64,000 nucleotides of DNA from Acidovorax sp. Root219. Its GTDB lineage: Bacteria > Pseudomonadota > Gammaproteobacteria > Burkholderiales > Burkholderiaceae_C. Positions 44,460-54,700 of this stretch are shown piece by piece. The notes beneath the pieces are model-generated. The model saw nothing but the letters and a program-made list of their open reading frames with translations, was not told where the DNA came from and did no database searches. The stretch's first letter is position 1, and each line of letters opens with the position of its first letter. Where the stretch lies: positions 1-64,000 of the forward strand of contig NZ_LMIJ01000024.1 of the NCBI RefSeq assembly GCF_001428665.1, read 5' to 3'. The translations under genes and the position numbers were made by a program.

Positions 44460-44472
44460 TAAGTTTTGCTTA
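44460..44472. promoter_or_regulatory. LysR-type T-N11-A operator candidate
   Basis: TAAG (44460-44463) and CTTA (44469-44472) with a TTTTG spacer give an exact T-N11-A dyad, one base upstream of the LysR start codon at 44458. It would overlap the ribosome site of that gene. Confidence 0.5.
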
Positions 44473-44528
44473 ATGGAAACGGCTGCGGCATGGTACCGCG
44501 CCGGCCTGTGCCTGGCTACGATGCAGGC

Positions 44529-45722
44529 ATGAATCCCGATGTCCCGTTCGGTGTGCAGTTGCACCACCCCTCTTCGACCCAGGCGCCCGCCTTGCGCGCC
44601 AACGCGTGGCTCCAGGGCCTGCGCTGCATCCACTGCGGGGCCCGCTACCCGGTGCAGGACATGCCCGCCGGCTGCCCTGTGTGTGCGGCACAAGGCACAC
44701 CCGCCAGCCTGGAGGCGGCCTACAGCGACCGGCCCCGCATGCTGGTAGCAAGTAGTTCGGGTTATAGCTGGGGCGAGTGGCTGCCCTATACCCATGGGGT
44801 ATCGCTGGGCGAGGGGAACACGCCTTGCCTGGCGCTGCCCCGGCTGGCCCGGTCGCTGGGCATCCGCGAACTGACGGCCAAGCACGAGGGCATGAACCCC
44901 ACGGGTTCGCACAAGGACCGCATGTCGGCGCAGGCCGTGACCCGCGCGCTGGCGGTGGGGGCCTCCAAGGTGGTGCTGGCATCGAGCGGCAATGCGGCCG
45001 TGTCCGCTGCCGCTTACTGTGCGGCGGCGGGTCTGCCGTGCGAAATCGCCACCTACCGGGACATGCCGGAGTCCTTTGCCCGAGCGCTGGACCGCCTGGG
45101 TGCCCGCCGGGTTGCGTTCGACCAGGGGCTGGACCGCTGGACCCATGTGCGCCGGCAGGTACTGGACGAGGGGGCCTTTGCGCTCACCAACTTCAGCGTG
45201 CCGGCCGTGGGCAGCCCGGCCTTCGGCGTGGAAGGCTACCGCGCGGTGGCGCTCGAATGCGTGGCCGATGGGTGCGTGCCCGACCATGTGCTCGTACCCA
45301 CGGCGCGTGGCGACCTGCTCTGGGGCCTGTTCAGCGGCCTGCGCGACCTGCTGGCCGCAGGGCTGATCACGCACATGCCGCGCCTGTGGGCCGTGGAGCC
45401 CTTTGCCCGGCTCAGCCAGGTGCTGGCCGGCGCACCGGCACAGGCCGATTTCAGCGGCAGCACTGCGCAGTTCTCCATTGCCGGCAGCACCGTCACCCTG
45501 CAGCAGCAGATCGCCGTGCAGCGCTCGGGCGGTGGCGCTGTCGTGGTGGGCGATGCAGATGCGGCCCGTGGCGTGGCCGAGCTCGGTGCCCAGGGCCTCT
45601 GGGTGGAATTGTGTGCAGGCGCCTGCGTGGCTGCGGCGGCACAGCTGCGCCGGCAGGGCCGCATTGCGCCAGAGGACCACGTGCTGCTGTTGCTCACCGC
45701 CAAGGGCGACCGAGACGCCTGA
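44529..45722 (+). CDS. threonine-synthase-like PLP enzyme with N-terminal zinc ribbon
   Basis: 397 residues from the ATG at 44529. Zinc-ribbon cysteines C33, C36, C49, C52 begin the protein, then a fold type II PLP domain with the Schiff-base Lys in NPTGSHKDRMS (K129) and phosphate-binding SSGNAAVS near 151. Threonine synthases of the short type have this architecture; because a biosynthetic thrC is usually kept with hom and thrB, which are absent, this may act on another amino acid. The Bug protein gene follows 41 bases downstream and may be in the same operon. Confidence 0.82.
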   Translation: MNPDVPFGVQLHHPSSTQAPALRANAWLQGLRCIHCGARYPVQDMPAGCPVCAAQGTPASLEAAYSDRPRMLVASSSGYSWGEWLPYTHGVSLGEGNTPCLALPRLARSLGIRELTAKHEGMNPTGSHKDRMSAQAVTRALAVGASKVVLASSGNAAVSAAAYCAAAGLPCEIATYRDMPESFARALDRLGARRVAFDQGLDRWTHVRRQVLDEGAFALTNFSVPAVGSPAFGVEGYRAVALECVADGCVPDHVLVPTARGDLLWGLFSGLRDLLAAGLITHMPRLWAVEPFARLSQVLAGAPAQADFSGSTAQFSIAGSTVTLQQQIAVQRSGGGAVVVGDADAARGVAELGAQGLWVELCAGACVAAAAQLRRQGRIAPEDHVLLLLTAKGDRDA

Positions 45723-45763
45723 TCGCTTTTTTCGTATCTCTTCGCCTGACCAAGGACCCTGCC

Positions 45764-46732
45764 ATGACTTTCCTGCCTCGCCGCACCCTCTTGCTGGCCT
45801 GCGCCTGCCTCTTTGGCACCAGCGCCTTTGCCGCCTACCCCGACAAACCCGTTCGCCTCATCGTGCCGTGGGCACCCGGCGGCAGCACCGACGCGATTGC
45901 CCGCGCCATCGCCCAGCGCATGGGGGAGTCGCTGGGGCAGAGCGTTATCGTGGACAACCGCTCGGGCGCATCCGGGCGAATCGGCACCGAGGCCGCTGCC
46001 AAGGCGGCGCCCGATGGCTACACCATCGCCATCGTGGAGCTGCCGCATGCCATTGCGCCGGCCGTCACGGCCAAATTGCCTTACGACCTGCTCAAGGACT
46101 TCACGCCGATCTCGATGGTCGGCACCTCGCCGCTGCTGCTGTTCGTCAACGGCAGCAGGTACAAGGCTGGCGACATCAAGGGATTCCTGAAGGACGGGCG
46201 CGCCAGCGCCACGCCCGTTACCCTGGCCCACAGCGGCAATGGCTCCATCAGCCACCTCTCGTCCGAACTGCTGGCCGGGGCCAGTGGCCTCAAGGTCAAC
46301 GCCATTCCCTACCGGGGCTCGGCCCCGGCGCTCACCGACGTGGCGGCCGAGCAGGTGGCGGGCCACTTCGCCACGCTGGCCAGCGGTGCATCGCTGCTCT
46401 CGGCGGGCAAGATCTCGGTGCTCATGACCACCGGGCCTGCGCGCTTGGCGTCCATGCCCCAGGTGCCTACGGCCCGCGAGGCAGGCCTGGCGGGCATGCA
46501 GTTCAACCAGTGGTGGGCCCTGGTGGCGCCGGCCACCACGCCCATCGAGGTGATCGAGCGCCTGCGCAAGGAGGCCATCGCCGCGCTGGAGCACCCTGCC
46601 ACGCGCGAGCGGCTCACCACGCTGGGCATCGAGCTCAAGGGGTCCACCCGAGACGAGTTGCGCTCCTTCATGCGCGACGAGGTGGGCCACTGGGGCGCCG
46701 TGGTCCGCAAGACCGGGCTGCAGCCGGAGTGA
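45764..46732 (+). CDS. Bug-family tripartite tricarboxylate transporter binding protein
   Basis: 322 residues from the ATG at 45764. Signal peptide about 1-23 (ending AFA), then the Bug fold: PDKPVRLIVPWAPGGSTD near 26-43, the beta-loop IVDNRSGASGRIGTEA near 61-77 and PDGYTIAI near 83. Bug proteins bind carboxylates, amino acids or other small acids in the periplasm. No TctAB membrane genes are adjacent, so it is an orphan. It follows the PLP enzyme gene, which may hint at an amino-acid-like ligand, as inference. Confidence 0.92.
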   Translation: MTFLPRRTLLLACACLFGTSAFAAYPDKPVRLIVPWAPGGSTDAIARAIAQRMGESLGQSVIVDNRSGASGRIGTEAAAKAAPDGYTIAIVELPHAIAPAVTAKLPYDLLKDFTPISMVGTSPLLLFVNGSRYKAGDIKGFLKDGRASATPVTLAHSGNGSISHLSSELLAGASGLKVNAIPYRGSAPALTDVAAEQVAGHFATLASGASLLSAGKISVLMTTGPARLASMPQVPTAREAGLAGMQFNQWWALVAPATTPIEVIERLRKEAIAALEHPATRERLTTLGIELKGSTRDELRSFMRDEVGHWGAVVRKTGLQPE

Positions 46733-46750
46733 ACCGCAGCTACTGCGGGA

Positions 46751-47287
46751 TTAGCCGGGCGGCGAGGGCACCAGGTACTCACGCACAAGGCTGCGCGCCC
46801 GGTGCAACCGGCTCTTGGCCGCTTCGCGCGTGGTGGAGAGGCGCTGGGCCATCTCCTCGATGGTGAGCTCCTCGAAGTCGCGCAGCAGCAGGGCGTCGCG
46901 GTACAGGGGCGGCAGCGAATCGATGGCCAGGGCCAGGTCGTGGCGCAGCTCGTGGTCGGGTCGGTGCGACCAGGCCAGCGCATCTTCCACCTGCGCCAGC
47001 GGCTCGCCCCTGAGCCAGGCCAGCGCCGGGCGCATGCACAGCCGCTGCACGATGCGCACCACCCAGCCGCCAAAGGCTGCCACCTCGCGCAGCGCGCCCA
47101 CGCGGCGGTAGACGATGATCAGCGCCTCCTGCACCACATCATCGGTTGCGGTGGTGGCCGCGCAGTGGCGCAGCGCATAGCGGCGGATGTCGGGCCGCGC
47201 CAGTGCCAGCAGGCGCTCCATGGCCTCGGTGTCGCCCGCCCGCGCGGCGGGCAGGAGCTGCGCCAAGGTGTTCGAGGCAGTGCTCAT
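46751..47287 (-). CDS. ECF-type RNA polymerase sigma factor
   Basis: 178 residues. Sigma region 2 (about 15-85, RHCAATTATDDVVQEALIIVYRR) and region 4 (about 118-172, LPPLYRDALLLRDFEELTIEEMAQRL and REAAKSRLHRARSLV) of the ECF class. No anti-sigma gene is adjacent. The start overlaps the stop of the DUF2892 gene by four bases (ATGA), so both are made from one message. It is convergent with the Bug gene, 18 bases away. Regulon unknown. Confidence 0.9.
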   Translation of the reverse strand: MSTASNTLAQLLPAARAGDTEAMERLLALARPDIRRYALRHCAATTATDDVVQEALIIVYRRVGALREVAAFGGWVVRIVQRLCMRPALAWLRGEPLAQVEDALAWSHRPDHELRHDLALAIDSLPPLYRDALLLRDFEELTIEEMAQRLSTTREAAKSRLHRARSLVREYLVPSPPG

Positions 47288-47487
47288 TCCACCGGCTTTC
47301 TGCCCGCTATGGCGCAGGCTGGGCAGTAGCCGAACATGCCGGTCACGATGCCCATGGCGCCCGATGCCGCCAGCACCAGGCCCAGCGGTGTGGCACCCAG
47401 CCAGAAGAGGCTGGCGGCGATGAGGGCTACCCCGGCGACGACGCGCAGCAGGCTTTCGGGACGGGTGATGTTCTTGCGGTACAGCAT
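47284..47487 (-). CDS. DUF2892 (YgaP-TM-like) small membrane protein
   Basis: 67 residues with two TM helices and the C-terminal MFGYCPACAIAGRK motif, as in DUF2892 proteins; the same transmembrane module is fused to rhodanese in YgaP. The two Cys could face a membrane-side thiol chemistry. It is coupled to the ECF sigma gene. A minus-strand TTGACA (47591-47596) about 104 bases upstream of its start is a possible -35 element, with no clear -10. Confidence 0.82.
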   Translation of the reverse strand: MLYRKNITRPESLLRVVAGVALIAASLFWLGATPLGLVLAASGAMGIVTGMFGYCPACAIAGRKPVE

Positions 47488-47592
47488 GGCAAAGCTCCTT
47501 GGGGGTTGAAAGAGAAAGCGCCGGCACGGGGCGCCTTCCCTGACAAGAGCGGGCCTTGGGGCCAAAGGATTCATGCTGCGAGAAAAAAATTG

Positions 47593-48549
47593 TCAACCGA
47601 AGTGGTCGAACGAGGCGTAGCGGTGGTCCACCGGCCGGCCTTGCCCATCCACCAGCCGCAGGCCGGGTTCCGCCTCGATCCCCCCGATGCGTGCCACCGG
47701 TGTCTGGCTGGTCTGCGCAGCAGCCAGCACAGCCGCACGCTGCGATGGCGGTGCGGTGAAGGCCAGTTCGTAGTCGTCGCCACCGGCCAGGGTGCACTGG
47801 CGCAGCAGCTCGGTATCCGCCACGGTGCTGCCATGGGCCATCAGGGCGCCCGTGAGCGAGGTGTCGATGCGTGCCCCCACGCCGGATGCCTTGAGGATAT
47901 GGGACAGGTCGCCCAGCAACCCGTCGCTCACATCCATCGCGCTGCTGGCCACGCCGCGCAGCGCCAGGCCCAGGGCCACGCGCGGCGTGGGCTGCTCCAG
48001 CCGCTGGCGCGCGGCGGCCAGCACCTCGGGTGCCAGCGTGGTGTGGCCCAGCAGCGCCTCCAGCGCCAGCCGGGCATCGCCCAGGGTGCCGCTCACATAG
48101 AGATCGTCGCCCGCGCGCGCGCCGCTGCGCAGCAGCGCCTGGCCGGCAGGCACTTCGCCAAACACCGTGATGCAGATATTGAGCGGACCCTGGGTGGTGT
48201 CACCACCGACCAGCTCGCAGCCATGGGTATCGGCCAGGGCCAGCAGCCCGCGCGAGAAGCCGGCCAGCCAAGCCTCGTCCACGCGTGGCAGCGCCAGCGC
48301 CAGCGTGAAGGCCAGGGGCCGGGCTCCGCAGGCCGCCAGGTCCGACAGGTTCACGGCCAGCGCCTTATGGCCCAGTGCCTCGGGCGCCACCTCGGCAAAG
48401 AAGTGGCGGCCCTCCACCAGCATGTCGCTGGAGACGGCCAGTTGCATGCCCGGCTCAGGTGCCAGCAGCGCGCAGTCGTCCCCCACGCCCAGCGCGGCGC
48501 GGTACACGGGCCGCGTGAAATAGCGTGCGATCAGATCGAATTCACCCAT
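47593..48549 (-). CDS. thiL: thiamine-monophosphate kinase
   Basis: 318 residues. Makes thiamine diphosphate from thiamine monophosphate and ATP. ThiL/AIR-synthase landmarks: GVGDDCALL near 22-30, SSDMLVEGRHF near 40-50, NLSDLAACGARP near 67-78 and GGDTTQGP near 115-122, all in the metal and phosphate sites. The first 60 residues are typical. It lies alone and divergent from the nuclease gene. In many Burkholderiales it sits with nusB and rib genes, which are not here. Confidence 0.95.
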   Translation of the reverse strand: MGEFDLIARYFTRPVYRAALGVGDDCALLAPEPGMQLAVSSDMLVEGRHFFAEVAPEALGHKALAVNLSDLAACGARPLAFTLALALPRVDEAWLAGFSRGLLALADTHGCELVGGDTTQGPLNICITVFGEVPAGQALLRSGARAGDDLYVSGTLGDARLALEALLGHTTLAPEVLAAARQRLEQPTPRVALGLALRGVASSAMDVSDGLLGDLSHILKASGVGARIDTSLTGALMAHGSTVADTELLRQCTLAGGDDYELAFTAPPSQRAAVLAAAQTSQTPVARIGGIEAEPGLRLVDGQGRPVDHRYASFDHFG

Positions 48550-48746
48550 GGGTCGATTGTGGCGTGCCCCGTGTCCATTGGCACCGACAGCGTGACATAT
48601 CTCTGCAACACACGGTGCCTAGAGTCACCGCTTCGTGCCCGGCTCGACCCAGAGCCAGCAGGCCTCTTGCAACTGCGCGGTGAAAACTGGCTTTCCCCCG
48701 CGCCTTCCCTTCACACCCCACCCGCACGCATGCGGAGGAAACGAGC
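48550..48746. promoter_or_regulatory. divergent region thiL / giant nuclease
   Basis: 197 bases. A weak PHO-box-like element GTGACAT-ATCT-CTGCAAC lies at 48592-48609 (5 of 7 and 4 of 7 matches to CTGTCAT, or one TGTCAC half site on the other strand). A GGAGG site precedes the ATG at 48747. Confidence 0.3.
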
Positions 48747-51700
48747 ATGACCACCGTCTACCACGCCCTGTCGACCAGCAACTTCACCCAGGATTGGACC
48801 GATACCGGGCTGATCACCGCCAATGACAACTGGGATGGCGTGCCCTCCGTCGTCGGCTACCTGGGTGACATCGATGCGGCCTCCACCACCCCCTATGCCG
48901 GTGGTGATCCGCAGACGGTGCTGGGCGCCAGCAGCGGTGCCGTGGACGTGATCGCCAATCAGACCAATCCCAGCACCAACACGTCGGGCGGGGTGGCGGA
49001 ATTCCATCTCACCAACCCCGTTGTGGCATTGCAGGGCTCGGGCACGGCCGATGCCCCCGGCCTCGTGATCCACCTCGATGCCACGGGGCGCAAGGACATC
49101 GTTGTCAACTACAAGCTGCGCGACGTCGATGGCGCGGCAGACAACGCCATCCAGCCCGTGGCCCTGCAATACCGGTTGGGCAACAGTGGCAACTTCACCA
49201 ATGTGCCTGCCGCTTACGTGGCCGATGCGTCCGAGGGCGGCACGGCGACCAAGGAAACCGCCGTGTCGGCCACCTTGCCGGCCGACGCCAACGGTGCTGC
49301 ACAGATCCAGTTGCGCATCATCACCATCAATGCGGCCAGCAGCGACGAGTGGACCGGCATCGACGACATCGTGGTGAGTTCCACCGCGGCCGGCCCTGTC
49401 GGCCCCAGCCTGGCCTACAGCGGCTCCCTCAACGAATCCCAGGCCTTCGACGGCCACATGGCCCCAGGTGCCAAGATCACCATCACCCTGACGGGCGAGA
49501 CCTTCACCGGCACCGACGGCGCCAGCCTGCTGTCGGCCGCCACCGTCAGCAACGTGCCTGCCGGCCTCACGGCGGTGCTCACCCGCACCAGCGCCACCAC
49601 GGCCGAGCTGGGCTTTACCGGCACGGCCACCAGCCATGCCAATGCCAACGACGTCAGCAACCTCACGGTCACGTTCGCCGATGGCGCCTTCACCGGCGGC
49701 TCCGCTGCCGGTGTCGCGAACGCCACCCAGAACAGCCTGAAGGTCAATTTCGCCGACATGGGCGCGGCAGGCAGCGCGCAGACCTTCACGCCCAACGCGG
49801 GCACCACCCTCGGCAGCTCCGACGCATCGGCCGCGCTGGCGCTCGACGCCAACTGGATGGTGGTGGGCGACGATGAAGCCAGCGTGCTGCGTGTCTACGA
49901 CCGTGCAGGCGGCGCTGCCGTCAAGGAGTGGAACTACGGCGCCGCACTGGGCAATGGCGGCGAGCTGGACCTGGAGGCCGGCACCCGCATCGGCGACACC
50001 TTCTATTTCACCGGCTCGCACAGCAACAACAAGAGCGGCGCGGAGCAGAACAACCGCGAATACATCCTGGCCGTGAAGATCGAGGGCACGGGCGCCGACA
50101 CGCAATTCACCTACCTGGGCAAGCACAGCGGCCTGGAAGACCAGCTTGTGGCCTGGGACCAGGGCAACGTCCACGGCAAGGGCGCGAACTACTTTGGCTT
50201 CGCCGCCTCGTCGGTCGGGGTGATTCCCGAAAACGTCAACGGCTTCTCCATCGAGGGCATGACCGCCTCGCAGGACGGCAGCAAGCTCCTGGTGGCCTTC
50301 CGCGCGCCACAGACAGACGCCAACACGCGCGACAAGGCCGTGGTGCTGGCACTGGACGTGGCCGGGCTCGTCGACGCCACGGGTGGCAGCGCGCCCAACG
50401 TCAGTGCCGTGTTCGAACTCAACCTGGGCGGCCGTGGCATCCGCTCCATCGAGAAGGCCGGCGACGGCAGCTACCTGATCCTGGCCGGCCCCTCGGGCTC
50501 GGCCAGCACCGAGGTCACCCATGATTTCCGCCTGTTCCGCTGGGATGGCGTGAGCACCACACCCGCCGAGCTGGACGTGAACCTCGACGCCCTGCGTGAC
50601 GGCACGGGCGGTAGTTTCGAGACCATCGTCGACGTGCAGAGCACGGCCCAGGGCACCCTGGTGCAGTTGCTGCAGGACAACGGCGACAGCACCTGGGGCG
50701 GTTCCACTGCGTCCAAGGACCTGCCTGCAGCGCAGCAGAAGTTCGTGGGCAACTGGGTGCAGATCGGCGCCAATGTCACCGACAGCACCGGCCCGGCGCT
50801 GGCCAGCAGCACGCCTGCCGACGATGCCGCCAACTTTGGCAAGGGTGCCGACATCGTGCTGCGCTTCAACGAGGGCGTGGCGCGCGGCACGGGCGATTTT
50901 GTGATCAAGAAGGTCAGCGACAACAGCGTGGTCGCGACCATCGCCGTGACCGACACCAGCAAGGTCACCGTGGCCTTCAACACGGTGACCATCAACCCGG
51001 CGAGCGACCTGGACGTGGGCACGGCCTACTACGTCGAAGCGGCTGCCGGCACCCTCAAGGACCATTACGGCAACAACTGGGCCGGCCTGTCGGTCAACGC
51101 GGCGCTGAATTTCACCACCTCGGCCGCGCCCCTGCCCAAGCTGCTGATCACCGAGGTCAATTCCAACGCCACCCCCGGCGACTTCTTCGAGCTGTACAAC
51201 TACGGCTCCACGGAGATCGACCTCACCGGCTGGAAATGGACCGATTCCTCAGGCGTTGTCGGCTCGATGGGAAGCTTTGCCAGCGGCACCAAGATCGCGG
51301 CCGGTGGCAAGCTGGTGGTGGCCGGTGAAACCACGGATCCCACCGCCCTGAAGACGGCCTGGGGCCTGGATGCCGGCACGAATGTCGTCGCCGTCGGCGG
51401 CCCCGGGCTGGGCAAGGGCGATGGCGTGGTCATCCTCAACGACAGCGGCCAGGTGGCGACCGCCATCAACTATGGTGGCGCTGCCTTCACCAATGGCGGC
51501 ACCACGGTGAACCCGCTGGCCAAAAGCAGCGGCGGGGTGGTCAGCGTGACGGAGCATGCGGGCCTTGCCGTGGGCGGTACGGCCACCGCGTCTGCGGTGT
51601 GGGATGGCCTGTCCACCACCAACCCGACCTACAAGGCGGCCGTGGTGGGCGAGCTGGGTGCGTTTGCGCAGACCGGTACCCCTGCCAATATCGGCTCCCC

Positions 51701-54700
51701 CGGAACGCTGGTGGTAGCGCAGCCCAAGCTGCTGATCACCGAGGTCAATTCCAACGCCACGCCGGGCGACTTCTTCGAGCTGTACAACTACGGCACCACG
51801 GAGATCGACCTTTCCGGCTGGAAGTGGACCGACTCCGCTGCCGACCCCGCCAAGCTCGGTACGTTTGCGGCGGGCACCAAGATCGCAGCCGGCGGCAAGC
51901 TGGTGGTGGCCGGTGAAGTCACCGACCCCACCGCCCTGAAGGCAGCCTGGGGGCTCGACGCCAACACCAGCGTTGTGGCCGTGGGCGGCCCCGGCCTGGG
52001 CAAGGGCGATGGCGTGGTGATCCTCGACGCCAACGGCCAGGTGGCAACGGCCATCAACTACGGCGGCACGGCCTTCACCAATGGCAGCACGGTGGTGGCG
52101 CCCATGGCCAAGACCGGTGGCGGGGCGGTGACCGGCTCCGAGCATGCGGGAGTGGCCTTTGGCGGCACGGCCACCACCTCGGCCGTGTGGGATGGCCTGT
52201 CCACCACCAACCCGACCTACAAGGCCGCCGTGGTCGGCCAGCTGGGCGCGTTTGCGCAGACCGGCACCCCGGCCAACATCGGCTCGCCCGGCCTGACCAG
52301 CGCCCCGGCCATTCCACCGGGCGTCGCCCCCAGCTACACGCAGACGTTCGAGAACGCGGCAGGCTTCAACGAGTTCACGGTGTTCAGCAAGGATGCCGAT
52401 GCGGCCAGCAGCTGGTACTACAGCACGGCCACCAAGACCGCCGAAGTCAACGGCTTCGGTGACACCGCCAATGCCAACGACTGGCTGGTCTCCAAGGCCT
52501 TCAACCTCGACGGCACGAGCGCCGAGTTCCTGAGCTTCAACACCTGGACGCGCTTTGCCGACACCGGCATCGCCGACCCCGAAGTCAAGCTCTATTACTC
52601 CACCAACTACAGCGGCTCGGGCGACCCCACGGCCGCCACCTGGACGCAGCTGTCCTATACCCACTCCCCGGCAGACAGCCAGGTGACCACGCCCTCGGGC
52701 CTGATCGACCTGTCGGCCATCCAGGGCAGCAACGTCCACTTCGGCTTCCAGTACCAGGCCTCTGGCACGGCGAGCAACAGCTCCTCGAGCTGGCGCGTGG
52801 ACGACTTCAAGCTGGAGAGCTTCACGGGCCCGGTGGTGTCCATCGCCGCCACCAGCGCCGACAAGCCCGAAGGCAACAGCGGCACGACCGAGTACACCTT
52901 CACCGTGACGCGTGCGGGCGATGCCTCGGCCGCTGCCTCGGTGCAATGGGCCGTGGCGGGCTCGGGCGGCTCGCCCGTGGCGGCCGATGACTTCGTGGGC
53001 GGTGCGCTGCCCTCGGGCACCGTGGCCTTTGCGGCCGGCGAGACCAGCAAGACCCTCACCATCGGCGTGCAAGGCGACACCAGCCTTGAGCAGGACGAGG
53101 CCTTCACCGTCACGCTGTCGGGCGCGTCCGTCGGCACCACCATCATCGGTGGCGGCACCGCACAAGGACTGGTTCGCACCGACGAAGCGCCGATCACCAG
53201 GATCCATGAGATCCAGGGCAGCAACGACACCGCACTGCTCATGGGCAACGCGGTCACCATCGAAGGCATCGTGACGGGCTACGCACCCAACCTGCAGGGC
53301 TTCTATGTGCAGGAAGAGACGGCCGACCAGGATGGCAATGCCAGCACCTCCGAAGGCATTTTCGTCTACTACGGCGGCGCGCCCATCGCCGGCCTGGACG
53401 CGAACAGCGTGGGCGACAAGGTCCGCATCAAGGGTACGGTGGCCGACTTCAAGGGCCAGACCCAGCTGACGGGCCTGTCGGGCTTCACGCTGGTGCAGGA
53501 CAACGCCGGCCTGCCCGCTGCCACCGCGGTGACTTTGCCCGTGGCCAGCGCCATCCAATGGGAGGCATATGAAGGCATGCTGGTGACCGTGCAGTCCGGC
53601 ACGGCTGGCGGCCAACTGGTGGTCACCGACAACTACAACCTGGGCCAGTACGGCCAGGTCACGCTGACCTCGGATGCCATCCAGGGGCAGTACACCGAGC
53701 ACAACGCGCCCAGCATCAGTGGCAACACCGACTACCTGGCCGATCTCAAGAAGGACCAGATCATCCTGGATGACCTGAGCAGCACGCAGAACCCCACGAG
53801 CCACCTCGGCCGCGGCGGCCAGCCGCTGTCGGCCAGCAACACGTTGCGCGCGGGCGATGGTGTGGCAAGCGTGACCGGCATCGTGGACCAACTGGTGGAC
53901 GCGGCGGCGGCCCCGCACGAAACCAGCTACCGCATACAGCCCACGCAGGCCGTGAACTTCACGGGCGATGCACGCCCCACCGCCGCTGACATCCCGGCCA
54001 GCATCCGCAACGCCGAGATCAAGGTCGGTTCTGCCAATGTGCTCAACTACTTCACCACGCTGGGCACCGGCAGCTTCACCACGCCCGACGGCGTGGCCCA
54101 GTCCGGCCGTGGCGCCACCAACCCCGCCGAGCTGGCGCGCCAGCAGGCCAAGGTGGTCGAGAACCTGGTGGGCATGGATGCCGATGTGCTGGGCCTGATG
54201 GAAGTGCAGAACAACGGCTTTGGCGACGGCACCAGTGCCTTCGATTCGCTGGTGGACGCCCTCAACGCCAAGGCCGGTGCCGGCACCTATGCCTACATCA
54301 AGGCGCCGTACAACAACGGCGCGGCCCCGGGCGATGCGGCGACCGCAGGCACGGACGCCATCATGGTGGCCATCCTCTACAAGCCCGCCAAGGTTACCCC
54401 CGTGGGCCAGGCCGCCGTGGCCGATCCGACGGTGTACACCGCCTTCTCGGCGGCCTTTGGCAGTCGCGTGCCGGTGGCGCAGACCTTCAAATCGAATGCC
54501 GACAACGAGGAGTTCACCGTGGTGGTGAACCACTTCAAGTCCAAGGGCAGCGTGAACGACCCGGACATCGGCGACGGCCAGGGCGCCAATAACCTGGCGC
54601 GCGTGAAGGCCGCCGAAGACCTGTCGGCCTGGCTGGCCACCAAGCCCACTGGCACCACCGACAGCGACGTGCTGCTGGTCGGCGACTTCAACGCCTACGG

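Noticed and set aside
51135-52310. Tandem 588-bp units as a mobile or CRISPR-like repeat
   Set aside because: The units are in frame inside one gene and encode a protein domain; there are only two copies and no spacers.
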